Positions 45,545 to 55,399 of a DNA stretch of 64,000 bases are shown here, in pieces. A program made the translations under genes and the position numbers. The notes under the pieces were generated by a model. It was not told where the DNA came from and did no database searches. It was given only the letters and a program-made list of their open reading frames with translations. The stretch is from Gaiellasilicea sp963745775 (lineage in GTDB: Bacteria > Actinomycetota > Thermoleophilia > Gaiellales > Gaiellaceae): the NCBI GenBank assembly GCA_963745775.1, contig CAVUYY010000008.1, positions 558,001-622,000 on the forward strand, in the 5' to 3' direction. The number at the start of each line of letters is the position of its first letter. Positions within the stretch are counted from its first letter, which is position 1.

Positions 45545-46467
45545 GCGGCCACGACCCTGCCGATCGCGAGCTCGCCGGCGGCGTCGACGGAGGGCACGAC
45601 CGCGCACATCCCGATCCCGCAGTTGAAGACGCGCCGGAGCTCGGCCTCCTCGACGCCCTGCTCGGCGAGCCAGGCGAAGACCGGCGGCCGCTCCCAGGCG
45701 TCCCAGTCGAGCTCGGCGCGGACGCCCGCCGGCAGCACGCGAGGCAGGTTGCCCATGATCCCGCCGCCGGTGACGTGCGCGAGCGCGCGAACGTCGGCGC
45801 GGGCACGAAGCGCTCGAACCTCCTCGAGATAGAGCCGTGTCGGCGGCAGCAGCAACTCCGCGTCGAAGTCGTCGTCGCCGACGAGGCTCCGGACGAGCGT
45901 GAACCCGTTCGCGTGAATGCCTGCAGACGGGAGCCCGACGACGACGTCGCCCGGCTCGACCCGAGAGCCGTCGATCAGGTCGCGACGATCGACGATCCCG
46001 ACGCACGTGCCCGCGAAGTCCAGCTCGTCGTCTCTGTAGATGCCCGGGAGCTCCGCCGTCTCGCCGCCGAGCAGCGCGCAGCCGGCGGCCCGGCAGACCT
46101 CCGCCGCCCCTTCGACCAGCTCGGCGACCTGCTCGAGCTCGATCCTGTTCGCCGCGACGTAGTCGAGGAGGAAGAGCGGCTCGGCGCCCGTCGTCAGGAC
46201 GTCGTTGATGCAGTGCGCGGCGAGGTCGGCGCCGCACCAGCGGAGCTTGCCGGCGCGGCGCGCGAGTACGAGCTTCGAGCCGACGCCGTCGGTCGACGCC
46301 GCCAGCAGCCGCCGTTCGTCGAGCGCGAAGAGGCCGGCGAAGCGGCCGAACGAGCCGATCGCGCCGGCGGTCGCGGTGCTCGAGACGGCCGCGCGCAGCC
46401 GCTCGACGACGCCTTCGGCGGTCGCGAGCGAGACTCCGGCGCCTTCGTACGTCCTCCCTTCGCTCAC
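45541..46467 (-). CDS. purM: Phosphoribosylformylglycinamidine cyclo-ligase
   Basis: AIR synthetase, 308 aa. STDGVGSKLVLA, GADLAAHCINDVLTTGAEPLFLLDY, LLGGETAELPGIY and THVTGGGIMGNL-type regions (AHVTGGGIMGNLP) are all present. Written start GTG 46467. However, a leaderless -10 sits 6 nt before ATG 46481, and adding one G to the GGGGG run would fuse that ATG in frame as MAGGPVSEGRTY; the true start may be there. Confidence 0.93.
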   Translation of the reverse strand: MSEGRTYEGAGVSLATAEGVVERLRAAVSSTATAGAIGSFGRFAGLFALDERRLLAASTDGVGSKLVLARRAGKLRWCGADLAAHCINDVLTTGAEPLFLLDYVAANRIELEQVAELVEGAAEVCRAAGCALLGGETAELPGIYRDDELDFAGTCVGIVDRRDLIDGSRVEPGDVVVGLPSAGIHANGFTLVRSLVGDDDFDAELLLPPTRLYLEEVRALRARADVRALAHVTGGGIMGNLPRVLPAGVRAELDWDAWERPPVFAWLAEQGVEEAELRRVFNCGIGMCAVVPSVDAAGELAIGRVVAA

Positions 46468-46487
46468 CGGTCCCCCGCCATCGGGCG

Positions 46488-46493
46488 AGTCTA
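46488..46493 (-). promoter_or_regulatory. Leaderless -10 (TAGACT) of purM-purN-purH
   Basis: TAGACT, 6 nt, ATG at 46481 on the minus strand. It supports the longer purM start and a purMNH transcript. Confidence 0.5.
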
Positions 46494-46515
46494 CGAGGTG
46501 CTCCGGCCGAGCTAG

Positions 46516-47127
46516 CTAGGTGAAGAGCTCGCCTTGGAGCTGCGGGCGGCCCGGCGGCCCGTCGGGCAGAAACCGGACGAGCGTGCCGCCGACCTGAACC
46601 TCGGACCCGTCGCGCTCGAGATCGAGCAGCTCCGCCAGCACCGCGGCCTTGGCTTGCGGGTCCTCCGCGAGCAAGTGCAGCTCCGTCAGCGCGAACTCCG
46701 AGCGTGCGGCCAGAAGCTCTTCGAGCCATTCGCGCGGCGGGTGGATCTCGAGGCGATAGCCCGCGTTCGTCGCGACGAAGGTGCGACGCCCGCCGTGCGC
46801 CTGGATCCGTAGCTCCTTGGCTGTCGCGCGCACGACCACGTCCTCGAACTCGTCCTCGTCGAGCGCGAGGCCCAGGTGGTCGACCCGTGGCAGATCCCAT
46901 TGACCCGGCTGGACGACGACATTCACCGACCCTCGCTCGAGCTCGGAGAGCCGCAGCCGGAAGCCGAGCCGGTCGAGCTCGTCCCACGGGACTCCCGGCT
47001 CGACGGACTGATAGTCCTCGCCGATCCGGCCGTGGCGCGCGACCAGCCCGAACGCGAGCTTGCCGAGGTAGCGGGACTCCACCTCGCGCACGCGGCTCGT
47101 GACGAGGTGGTAGTGGAAGAGCTGCAC
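46516..47127 (-). CDS. VOC-fold-like hypothetical protein
   Basis: 203 aa. FHYHLVTSRVREVESRYL at the start and DHLGLALDEDEFEDVVVRA in the middle resemble vicinal-oxygen-chelate modules; GGRRTFVATNAGYRLEIHPP is like the end of the first module. No confident substrate. Start GTG 47127; TAGAAT is 9 nt upstream and overlaps the -10 of the divergent ctaG gene. Confidence 0.65.
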   Translation of the reverse strand: MQLFHYHLVTSRVREVESRYLGKLAFGLVARHGRIGEDYQSVEPGVPWDELDRLGFRLRLSELERGSVNVVVQPGQWDLPRVDHLGLALDEDEFEDVVVRATAKELRIQAHGGRRTFVATNAGYRLEIHPPREWLEELLAARSEFALTELHLLAEDPQAKAAVLAELLDLERDGSEVQVGGTLVRFLPDGPPGRPQLQGELFT

Positions 47128-47140
47128 GAGAACGTGATTC

Positions 47141-47146
47141 TAGAGT
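47141..47146 (+). promoter_or_regulatory. Leaderless -10 (TAGAGT) of the ctaG gene
   Basis: TAGAGT, 6 nt, ATG at 47153. Its first base is shared with a minus-strand TAGAAT (47136-47141) serving the divergent gene. Confidence 0.6.
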
Positions 47147-47152
47147 GGAGCG

Positions 47153-48013
47153 ATGCAGCCCTCGCTCCTGACGAGCTGGACGCTCGACCCGCTCCAGCTC
47201 CTGCCGGTGCTTCTGCTGGCGCTCGCGTACGGGCTGCGGGCCCGCACGCTCCACTCGCGCGGGACACCGGTGCCGACGTGGCGGATGCTCGTCTTCGGGA
47301 TCGGAATCGCGCTCCTGCTGCTCGCCTTCGCCTCGCCGATCGCCGCGATCGGCGAGGAGGAGCTCTTCAGCTTCCACATGCTCCAGCACGTGCTGATCGG
47401 CGATCTCGCGCCGCTCTGTCTGCTCGCCGGCTCGACCGGCCCGATCCTGCGGCCGCTGCTGGCGCTCCGACCGGTCGAGCGACTGCGGGTGCTCGCCAAC
47501 CCGCTCGTCGCACTCCCGCTCTGGGCGGTCAATCTCTACCTCTGGCACCTGCCGTTTCTCTACGAGGCGGCCGTTCGGCACAGCTCGGTGCACGCGCTCG
47601 AGCACATCGCGTTCTTCTCCGCGGGGCTCGTGATGTGGCTGCCGGTGCTGGAGACGCTGCCCGCTCCGGAGTGGTTCGGCACCGGCGCCAAGCTCGGCTA
47701 CATCGCCGTCGTCCGCCTCGTCGAGACCGTCCTCGGCAACATCTTCCTCTGGTCCGGCGCCGTCTTCTACGGGATCTACGCGGCCGGCGACGAGCTCTGG
47801 GGGATCTCGCCGATCCGCGACCAGGGGCACGCGGGTGCGGTGATGATGCTCGAGGGCTCGCTCGTCACGATCGCCGCGCTGGCGCTCCTCTTCCTCCGCC
47901 TCGCGCGCGAGGGCGAGGTGCGGCAGGAGTTGCTCGAGCGAGGACTCGACCCGCGGGCCGTACGTCGCGCCGTCCGCTACGGGCGAGCGGAGCAGCTCCT
48001 CGACCGGCGCTAG
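47153..48013 (+). CDS. ctaG: Cytochrome c oxidase assembly factor CtaG (caa3 type)
   Basis: 286 aa polytopic protein of the caa3_CtaG family, needed for active cytochrome caa3 oxidase in Bacillus. Conserved His-containing segments SFHMLQHVLIGDLAPLCLL, WHLPFLYEAAVRHSSVHALEH and QGHAGAVMMLEGSLVT, with about seven helices. No oxidase genes in the window. No frameshift. Confidence 0.9.
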   Translation: MQPSLLTSWTLDPLQLLPVLLLALAYGLRARTLHSRGTPVPTWRMLVFGIGIALLLLAFASPIAAIGEEELFSFHMLQHVLIGDLAPLCLLAGSTGPILRPLLALRPVERLRVLANPLVALPLWAVNLYLWHLPFLYEAAVRHSSVHALEHIAFFSAGLVMWLPVLETLPAPEWFGTGAKLGYIAVVRLVETVLGNIFLWSGAVFYGIYAAGDELWGISPIRDQGHAGAVMMLEGSLVTIAALALLFLRLAREGEVRQELLERGLDPRAVRRAVRYGRAEQLLDRR

Positions 48014-48061
48014 ACCTCCCGTCACGCGTACCCCTTCGCCGCCGAGACGGGTTGTGTAGGC

Positions 48062-48460
48062 ATGGCCGACCCGCTTCAGCCGCATTCTCTCGAGCTCTCG
48101 TTCCCCGCCGACACCTCGGCGCTCGTCGAAGCGCGGCGCGCCGTCGAGCACGTCGCCGCCCTGACCGACTTCCCCGAGGCGCAGTTCGCCGTCCGCGTCC
48201 TCGTCAGCGAGCTGCTCGCAAACGGGATCAAGTACGGCGGCGACGGCGACCGGATCACGCTCGAGCTCGAGGTGCGCGACGACTGCGTGCACGTCGAGAT
48301 CGGCGACGATGGCCACGGCTTCGATCCGACCGCGGTCTCGATGCCGGATGCGGAAGCAACGTCCGGCCGCGGGCTCGCGCTCCTCGACTCGCTCGCAGAC
48401 CGCTGGGGCGTCACCCGCTCAGGCGAGCACCGCGTCTGGTTCGACCTCGAGCTTCAGTAG
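48062..48460 (+). CDS. ATP-binding anti-sigma-type regulator (HATPase_c_2)
   Basis: 132 aa serine-kinase fold of the RsbW/SpoIIAB group: N box ELLANGIKYGG, G1 box DDGHGFDP and G2 SGRGLALLDSLADRWG. Such proteins bind sigma factors or phosphorylate anti-sigma antagonists; no STAS partner or sigma gene is nearby. Complete. Confidence 0.88.
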   Translation: MADPLQPHSLELSFPADTSALVEARRAVEHVAALTDFPEAQFAVRVLVSELLANGIKYGGDGDRITLELEVRDDCVHVEIGDDGHGFDPTAVSMPDAEATSGRGLALLDSLADRWGVTRSGEHRVWFDLELQ

Positions 48461-48486
48461 TTTGCGAGTACGAAGCCACGGCTTTC

Positions 48487-48502
48487 GGGCCGCGGGCGGC
48501 CC
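48487..48502. terminator. Hairpin between convergent purF and the anti-sigma-type gene
   Basis: GGGCCG and CGGCCC around CGGG, directly beside the purF stop. On the plus strand a short ATTTT follows after 9 nt; a smaller AAGCC/GGCTT stem lies next to it. Probably a two-way terminator. Confidence 0.5.
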
Positions 48503-48503
48503 C

Positions 48504-49953
48504 TTAAGGGATTTTCGCTCGATCGGCATCCGCTCTTGCGGATGCTAGATCTGCGCTGACTAGAACGCGCTCGAAGCGGAGCTTCGCCACGTTCTGCTCG
48601 AGCGGAACCCGCGTCGGATACGAGCGCGTGAAGCAGGCGCGGCAGACCGACTGCTCGGGGAGGCGCGTCGCGGCCTGCATCCCCTCGAGCGAGAGGTGGT
48701 GGAGCGAGGTGGCGCCGATCAGCTCGCACAGCTCCTCGGGCGTGCGGTGCGTCGCGGCGAGCTGCTCGACGTCCGCGAAGTCGATCCCGTAGTAGCAGGG
48801 CGACACGATCGGGGGCGAGGAGATCCGCACGTGCACCTCTCTCGCGCCGGCGTCGACGAGCATCGCGACGAGCTGACGCGTCGTCGAGCCGCGGACGATC
48901 GAGTCGTCGATGATCACGAGCCGCTTGCCGCTCACCTCGGCGAGGGGGTTGAACTTGAGCTTGATCCCCTGCTCGCGCAGGCCCTGGTCGGGCTCGATGA
49001 AGGTGCGGCCGACGTAGCGGTTCTTGATCAGCCCCTCGGTGAACGGGATTCCGGACGCGCGCGCGTAGCCGACGGCAGCCGGCGTGCCGGAGTCCGGGAA
49101 TCGGCATCACGAGGTCGGCCTCGACGGGCGCCTCGGCGGCGAGCCGCTCGCCCATGCGAAGGCGAACGCCGTGCACCTCGGAGCCCGCGAGCGTCGAGTC
49201 GGGCCGGGCGAAGTAGACGTGCTCGAAGATGCAGAGCGCCTGCCGTCCCTCGGGGAGCGCCTGCAGCGATTCGAGCCCGTCCTCCGTGATCGTGACGACC
49301 TCGCCCGGACGCACCTCGCGCTCGAAGCGGGCTCCGATCAGGTCGAGCGCGCAGGTCTCGGAGGCGAGCACCCAGTCGTCGCCACCCTGCTCGTTGGCGA
49401 GGCGGCCGAGCGCGAGCGGCCGGATCCCGTGCGGATCGCGGAAGCCGACGAGCTTCCCCTCGGAGAGCAGGACGACCGAGTAGGCGCCCTCGAGCCGGGC
49501 CATCGCCCGTGCGACGGCCTGTGGGAGCGGCGAGTCGTCGTGCGCGATCAGCGCCCCGATCGCCTCGGTGTCGGAGGTCGTGCCGAGCGCGATCCGCTCA
49601 GCCGCGAGTGCCGCGCGCAGCTCCCCCGAGTTCGTCAGGTTGCCGTTGTGGCCGAGCGCGACGGTGCGGGCGCGTCCGTGCTGGACGAGCGGCTGCGCGT
49701 TCGACCAGCGGCTCGAGCCGGTCGTCGAGTAGCGGGCGTGGCCGATCGCGACGTCGCCGGGCAGCGCCTGCAGCTTCTCCTCGTCGAAGACATGCGCGAC
49801 GAGCCCCATCTCGCGGAGGACGGTCAGCCGGCCGCCGTTCGAGACGGCGATCCCCGCCGATTCCTGGCCGCGGTGCTGGAGCGCGAAGAGGCCGAAGTAG
49901 GTCAGCCGCGCCACGTCGCGGTCGCTCGAGCGGATCCCGAAGACGCCGCACAT
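48504..49953 (-). CDS. purF: Amidophosphoribosyltransferase (frameshifted)
   Basis: First committed step of purine synthesis. N-terminal nucleophile MCGVFGIRS (Cys2), NTn-amidotransferase regions HARYSTTGSSRWSNAQP and GHNGNLTN, PRPP site RLVIIDDSIVRGSTTRQLV. One extra base near 49098 (VMPI|PDSGTPAAVGYA). Corrected length about 482 aa. ATG 49953 overlaps the purL stop (TGATG). Iron-sulfur type cysteines CRACF are present near the C-terminus. Confidence 0.93.
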
Positions 49954-52047
49954 CAGGCGAACGCCTCCGCGAGCTCAGCGACCGGGATCCCGAGCAGCCT
50001 GTCGCCGCCGACGACCCCGAGCTCTCGTAGCGGCGACTCCGCCGAGCCGGTCGACCTGCTCCGGCGCGCAGGCGAGCACCGCCTGTCCCCCGCCCTCCCC
50101 GAACCACGCTCGCGCGTCCTCGGGCACCTCGACGTCGGCGCCGAGCCCGCTGAAGATCGCGGCTTCGGCGAGCGCGACGGCAAGGCCGCCGTCGGAGACG
50201 TCGTGCACGAGCGAGCACGACGGCGCCGCCCGCCAGAGGAACTCGACGAGCGCAGCCTCGGCAGCTGAGCTCGAGCTGCGGCAGCTTGCCGCCGACCTCC
50301 CCGTAGCGCGCCTGATACTCGGAGCCGGCGAGCGAGACCGGCGAGGCGCTCGCGAGCAGGATCACGTCGCCGTCCCGCCACGCCGACGGAACCGCGCGGA
50401 CGTCCGGGACGAGCCCGACGCAGCCGACCACCGGCGTCGGGTGGATCGCACGCCCGTCCGTCTCGTTGTAGAGCGAGACGTTGCCGGAGACGATCGGCAC
50501 GCGCAGCGCCTCGCAGGCGAGTGCCATTCCCTCGATCGCCTCGGTCAGCTCCCACGCGATTTCGGGCTTCTCCGGGTTCCCGAAGTTGAGGCAGTCGGTG
50601 AGGCCGAGCGGCTCGCCGCCGGCGCACGCGACGTTGCGCGCCGCCTCGAGCACGGCGAGCGCGCCGCCGGTGCGCGGATCGAGGCTCGTCAGCCGGCCCT
50701 GGCCGTCGAGCGAGACCGCGAGCCCGCGATACCCGGGCCGCAGGCGCAGCACGGCTGCATCCAGCCCCGGGCGGCGCACCGTGCGCGAGCCGACGAGATG
50801 GTCGTAGCGGCGGTAGATCGGCGCGCGGCTGCGGATGTTCGGCGAGCCGAGCAGCTCGAGCAGCGCCGCCGGCAGCGCGGGCGCGTCCAGCTCGCTGAGA
50901 CCGGGCTTCGGACGCGGCCGCGGCTCGGGCTCGATCCGGTAGCGCGGGCACTCGTCGGTGAGGAAGCGCGCCGGGATCTCGCCCACGACCTCGCCCTCCC
51001 AGAGAGCGCGCAGGAGCCCCGAGTCCGTCACCTCCCCGATCACGGCGTGGTGCAGCTCCCAGCGCTCGCAGAGCGCCTCGACCGCGGCGAGCATCTGCGG
51101 CCGGATAACCGCGACCATCCGCTCCTGGCTCTCGGAGATCATCACCTCCCACGGCTCCATCCCCTCCTCGCGGAGCGGCACCCGGTCGAGCTCGAGGTCG
51201 ATCCCCGTCTCGCGCGCCATCTCGGAGAGCGAGGACGCGAGCCCGGCGGCGCCGCAGTCCTGGAGCGACTCGACGAGTCCGCCCTCGACGAGCTCGACCG
51301 ACACCTCGATCAGCTTCTTGCCCGTGAAGGGATCGCCGACCTGGACGCTCGGCCGCTTGTCGGCGTCATCCTCGCCGAGCTCGGCGCTCGCGAGCACCGA
51401 CGCGCCGCCGATCCCGTCGCGGCCGGTGGTGGCGCCGAAGACGACGACGAGGTTGCCGGGGCCGCTCGCGCCGGCCGTGGCGATCCGATCGGCGGGGAGC
51501 AGCCCGACGCACATCGCGTTCACGAGCACGTTGTCGGCGTACGCGTCGTCGAACACCGCTTCGCCGCCGACCGTCGGCACGCCGACCGAGTTCCCGTATG
51601 CGCCAATCCCGGCGACGGCTCGATCGAAGCGGGGATCGCCCTCGGCGAAGCGAAGCCCGTCGAGCAGCGCGATCGGGCGCGCGCCCATCGCGATGATGTC
51701 GCGCAGGATCCCGCCGACACCCGTCGCGGCTCCCTGGAACGGCTCCACCGCGGAGGGATGGTTGTGGCTCTCGACCTTGAAGCAGACCGCCTCGCCCTCG
51801 CCGAGGTCGATCACGCCCGCGTTCTCACCCGGGCCCTGGAGGACACGTTTACCCGTCGAGGGCAATCGCTTCAGGAGGAGCGCCGAATGCTTGTAGCCGC
51901 AGTGCTCGGACCAGAGCAGCGAGAAGACCGCGAGCTCGAAGTGGTTCGGCTCGCGCTCGAGCAGCTCGACGATGCGCGCGAGCTCTCCGTCGGTGAGACC
52001 GAGCGCTCGGTGGACGGGCTGTTCCGCGACGGAAGCCAGGTGAGTCA
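49953..52047 (-). CDS. purL: Phosphoribosylformylglycinamidine synthase, small PurL type (two frameshifts)
   Basis: About 697 aa, the form that works with separate PurS and PurQ (not in this window). WSEHCGYKHSALLLKRLP, GENAGVIDLGEGEAVCFKVESHNHPSAVEPFQGAATG-type metal and ATP region (SHNHPSAVEPF), LQDCGAAGLASSLSEMA, LVHDVSDGGLAVALAE. Extra bases near 50268 and near 50045. Start GTG 52047 chosen to give the usual short N-terminus; ATG 52074 is the alternative. Confidence 0.9.
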
Positions 52048-52092
52048 CTGTAACGGGGAAGCCCGACGGCGGCATGCGCGTTGGGAACAAGG

Positions 52093-52959
52093 GTGAGCCG
52101 CCGTCACATCCTGATGCTGCTCGCGCTCGCCAGCGTCTGGGGCGTCTCGTTTCTCTTCATCGAGATCGCGCTTCGCGAGCTGGCGCCGAGCGCGGTGATC
52201 CTGTTCCGGATCGCCGCCGGCGCGCTCACCCTGGGGATCTACATCGCGATCCGGGGCCACGGCTTCGGCCAGCTCCGCGGCTACCTCGCCCCGCTCGCGC
52301 TCATGGGCGCGTTCAACACCGCGTTCCCGTTCTTCCTGATCACGTGGGGCCAGCAGTACATCGACTCGGGGCTCGCGGCGATCCTCAACGCCTCCGCACC
52401 GATCTTCGTCGCCGTCTTCGCGCTCGGGGTCGACCCGACCCAGCGCGCCACGGGTCTCCGCCTGGTCGGGATCATGCTCGGCTTCATCGGCATCGTCGCC
52501 CTCGTCGGGTTCGAGCCCGGCGGCGGCGAGCGCGCGGTTTGGGGCTCGCTCGCCGTCGTCGGCGCAACGATCTGCTACGCCCTGGGCGGCCTCTACGCCG
52601 GGCGGCGGTTCGTGGGACTTCGACCGGAGCTCGTCGCCTTCGGCAGCCTCTGCTTCGCGACGACCTTCGCGCTGCCGTTCGGGGCGGCGAACGCGAGCTC
52701 GTTCGGCTGGGAGACGCTGGCCGCGCTCCTGTTCCTCGGCGTCGGCGCAACCGCGATCGCCTACCTCCTCTACTTCGGGCTGATCGCCGGCGCAGGCGCC
52801 TCGCGCGCGATCCTCGTCACCTACCTCGTCCCCTCGCTCGCGCTTATCTACGGCGCCGTCCTGCTCGACGAGAAGATCTCTGCGCTCGCCCTCGTCGGCC
52901 TCGCGCTCGTGCTCGCAGGGGTCGCCCTGGGGACGAGGCGCACGCCGGTAGCTTCCTGA
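52093..52959 (+). CDS. EamA/DMT-family transporter 1
   Basis: 288 aa, ten helices in two EamA repeats (LMLLALASVWGVSFLFIEIAL; TYLVPSLALIYGAVLLDEKIS). Divergent from purL; GTG 52093. Followed 1 nt later by a second, related transporter, suggesting tandem duplication. Substrate unknown. Confidence 0.88.
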   Translation: MSRRHILMLLALASVWGVSFLFIEIALRELAPSAVILFRIAAGALTLGIYIAIRGHGFGQLRGYLAPLALMGAFNTAFPFFLITWGQQYIDSGLAAILNASAPIFVAVFALGVDPTQRATGLRLVGIMLGFIGIVALVGFEPGGGERAVWGSLAVVGATICYALGGLYAGRRFVGLRPELVAFGSLCFATTFALPFGAANASSFGWETLAALLFLGVGATAIAYLLYFGLIAGAGASRAILVTYLVPSLALIYGAVLLDEKISALALVGLALVLAGVALGTRRTPVAS

Positions 52960-52960
52960 G

Positions 52961-53930
52961 ATGCGCGGCTACTGGCCGAACATCCTGCTGCTGGCGGCGG
53001 TCTGGGGCGCTTCGTACCTCTTCATCAAGGTCGCCGTCGACGAGATCGAGCCAGCCCCGATGATGGCCGTGCGGACGCTCCTGGCGGCGGCGGTGCTCGG
53101 GATCTACCTCGGGTCTCCGGATCGGCTGGAGCAACGCGGCGGCCGACCTCCGAGCAGCGTGGCGGCACTGCCTCGTGCTCGGCGTCCTCAACGCCGCCCT
53201 CCCGTTCTGGCTGATCGCCTGGGGCGAGAAGCACATCGACTCCGGGCTCGCCGCCGTGGTTCAGGCGTCGGTGCCGATCTTCAACGCGCTGCTCGTGCTC
53301 CGATTCCTCCCCCACGAGCGGCTGAGCGCGACGCGCGCCGCGGGGCTCGGGGTCGGGATCCTCGGCGTCGTCGTCGTCACGGGCGTCAATCCTGGTGGCA
53401 GCTGGATCGCCGTCGCCGGCGCGCTCGCGATCGTCGTCTCCTCGATCTCCTACGCGGGGGCGGGGGTCTACGGGCAGAAGGCGGTCTCGGGCACGGCCGG
53501 CCCCGTGCTGGCAACCGGCTCGATGCTCGCGGGCGGGCTGATCCTGCTTCCGGTCGCGCTCTTCCAGCTTCCGGCGGAGGTGCCGAGCGTGGAGGCGATG
53601 GCGTCGGTGCTCGCGCTCTCGCTCCTCGGCACGGCGCTCGCCCAGCTCGTCCTCTTCCGCACGCTCGCGCTCTACGGCTCGGCGCGACTCGCGCTCGTCA
53701 CCTACCTGATGCCGGCCTTCGCGATCGTCTACGGGGCGCTGATCCTGGACGAGGCGATCACCGCGACCATGCTGATCGGGGGCGCGCTGATCCTGGCCGG
53801 CGTGGCGCTCGCCTCCGGAACGCTTCGCCGACCGCGCCGGGCGGGGCGAACGAGCAGCACGAGGCGCGTTGCCGCAACTGCCACGAGGTCGGAGAAGACC
53901 TCGCGGCAGTCGCGGCGTAGCTCGCCCTAG
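52961..53930 (+). CDS. EamA/DMT-family transporter 2 (frameshifted)
   Basis: About 322 aa. Same plan as its neighbour (LLLAAVWGASYLFIKVAVDEI; GEKHIDSGLAAVVQASVPIFN against GQQYIDSGLAAILNASAPIF in the first copy). One extra base near 53118 (YLGS|...WSNAAADLRAAW). A basic Arg/Ser-rich tail of about 35 residues is additional. TAG shares CTAG with the convergent gene. Confidence 0.85.
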
Positions 53931-55147
53931 CTCGAGGGAACGGTCGTGTCGACCCAGACCAGCCGGTGGTCCGAGGTCGGGAACGGGAACGTTCCGACGA
54001 GCCGGAAGAGCGGATCGGTGTTCAGCGGCCAGAAGACGCCGGAGCTCACGATCTGCAGGTTCTTCCGCGGCAGCACGTAGTCGGCCCGGAGGTTGCCGGG
54101 CGCGGTGTCGGCGAAGTCCGCCGTGTCGTACCGCGGGTCGGACTCGTGGGTCAGGTTCGCCCCGCCCTGGAGAGCGTTCTGCTGGACGGCGCCAGGGCTG
54201 TCGGGCGTCGCCTTGGTGTTCACGAGCGGGTGCTCGAGCAGGAGCTGGATCGAGCCGGGAATGCTGTCCCCGTCGAGCGGATCGGAGTTCTGGTCGCCGG
54301 CGATCACGAAGAGCGAGCCGGGCTTCAGGCCACCCGTGCCGCCCGCGTCGTCGTAGATGTAGCCGGCCTTGCCGGGCGAGATGTAGTCGGCCCAGAACCG
54401 GATCTCGTCGTAGTTCCGGCGCCCGTTGAAGTCGACGCCGGCCGGGTACGCGGGCGGATCGTCGAAGACGGGCGGAGTCGGATGGCTGACGAGGAAGTGG
54501 ACTACCTTGCCGCCGACGAGGAGCGGCAGGTCCCAGTGGCTCTTCGAGGAGAGCCGGAAGACGCTCTGCACCGACGGCGAGTACCAGTCGGCCGGCGCGG
54601 GCGTGGCCGGATTGTCCGGCAGGAGCGCCCCCGGCATGTCCTTCCAGAGGAACTTCTGAAACGTCCGGATCCCGGTCTGGTCGATCGGGTACATCGAGTA
54701 GACGGCCATGCCGAACTGACCCGGGAAGAACCCGAAGCCGTAGGAGTCGTTCGGGCCGCCGACCGTGCCGCTGTTGTCGACGTCGAGGCCGGTCGGAATC
54801 CCGGTGTTGGACTCCGCCGCATAGCGATACGGGTAGACGATCGGCGCGGCACCGTTCTGCCCGATCGAGAGGTAGTTGTCCTGGAAGAGCCGCAGGGCCG
54901 TTCCCGCGGCGTCGTAGTCGAACTCGTTGATCAGGAGCACGTCGGGACGGACGCGCTGGATGGTCTCGGCGGCGTTCTTCGCCTGCTGGTTGTTCGGCGT
55001 CGAGATGTCCGAGACGAACTGACCGGCGAAGTTGCGGTTCAGCGAGGCGTTGAAGGTGCTGAACCGGACGTCCGCCTGCTTCGGTGCGGCAAGCGCAGTC
55101 GGCGCGGCGACGAGCATCGCGAAGAGCGCGAGCAGGATCTTTCTCAT
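53927..55147 (-). CDS. Secreted endonuclease/exonuclease/phosphatase-family protein
   Basis: 406 aa. Signal peptide MRKILLALFAMLVAAPTALAAP, then EEP fold: RFSTFNASLNRN, PDVLLINEFDYD (metal Glu), HFLVSHPTPPVFDD, FVIAGDQNSDPLDGD (Asp/Asn) and the terminal TSDHRLVWVDT (Asp-His). Probably an extracellular phosphodiesterase or nuclease. A GGGGAGG ribosome site lies 8 nt before the ATG. Intact. Confidence 0.88.
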   Translation of the reverse strand: MRKILLALFAMLVAAPTALAAPKQADVRFSTFNASLNRNFAGQFVSDISTPNNQQAKNAAETIQRVRPDVLLINEFDYDAAGTALRLFQDNYLSIGQNGAAPIVYPYRYAAESNTGIPTGLDVDNSGTVGGPNDSYGFGFFPGQFGMAVYSMYPIDQTGIRTFQKFLWKDMPGALLPDNPATPAPADWYSPSVQSVFRLSSKSHWDLPLLVGGKVVHFLVSHPTPPVFDDPPAYPAGVDFNGRRNYDEIRFWADYISPGKAGYIYDDAGGTGGLKPGSLFVIAGDQNSDPLDGDSIPGSIQLLLEHPLVNTKATPDSPGAVQQNALQGGANLTHESDPRYDTADFADTAPGNLRADYVLPRKNLQIVSSGVFWPLNTDPLFRLVGTFPFPTSDHRLVWVDTTVPSS

Positions 55148-55253
55148 GCTGATTCCTCCCCTGGTAGACGACCCGGGGGCATATCACCTTTCCACGCGAG
55201 TCGCCATCCCCGGGAAACCGGACCGTCGCCAGCCGGTAACCGGAAGGAGAAGT

Positions 55254-55275
55254 CGGGGCCGCGCGCGCGGCCCCG
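55254..55275. repeat. 22-bp perfect GC palindrome
   Basis: Self-complementary sequence with a (GC)-alternating core, in the 250-bp gap between two divergent genes. Could form a cruciform, a terminator or Z-DNA; nothing else marks its role. Apart from this and a possible small frame (55307-55399), I see nothing in the gap. Confidence 0.5.
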
Positions 55276-55306
55276 GCTCGGTCGGTCTAGAGCAGGCGGT
55301 TCGCCT

Positions 55307-55399
55307 TCAGAGCGTGTACGCGCTGACGCCCGCGAGCGGGGTGAACTCGACGTTGCGGATCCCATAGCGGCTGGCGAGCTGCCGATACCGTTCGAACAT
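55307..55399 (-). CDS. Possible 30-residue small protein or gene remnant
   Basis: ATG 55399 to TGA 55307. The translation (FERYRQLASRYGIRNVEF followed by TPLAGVSAYTL) reads like protein rather than high-GC noise. Its ATG overlaps that of the divergent GNAT gene (CATG). No ribosome site. It may equally be a remnant of a longer gene. Confidence 0.25.
   Translation of the reverse strand: MFERYRQLASRYGIRNVEFTPLAGVSAYTL
55386..55391 (+). promoter_or_regulatory. Leaderless -10 (TACCGT) of the GNAT gene
   Basis: TACCGT, 6 nt, ATG at 55398. Confidence 0.55.

Noticed and set aside
45011..48316. PurN with a giant N-terminal extension
   Set aside because: The extension is antisense to ctaG and to the anti-sigma-type gene and overlaps purM; purN has a proper GTG start at 45544.
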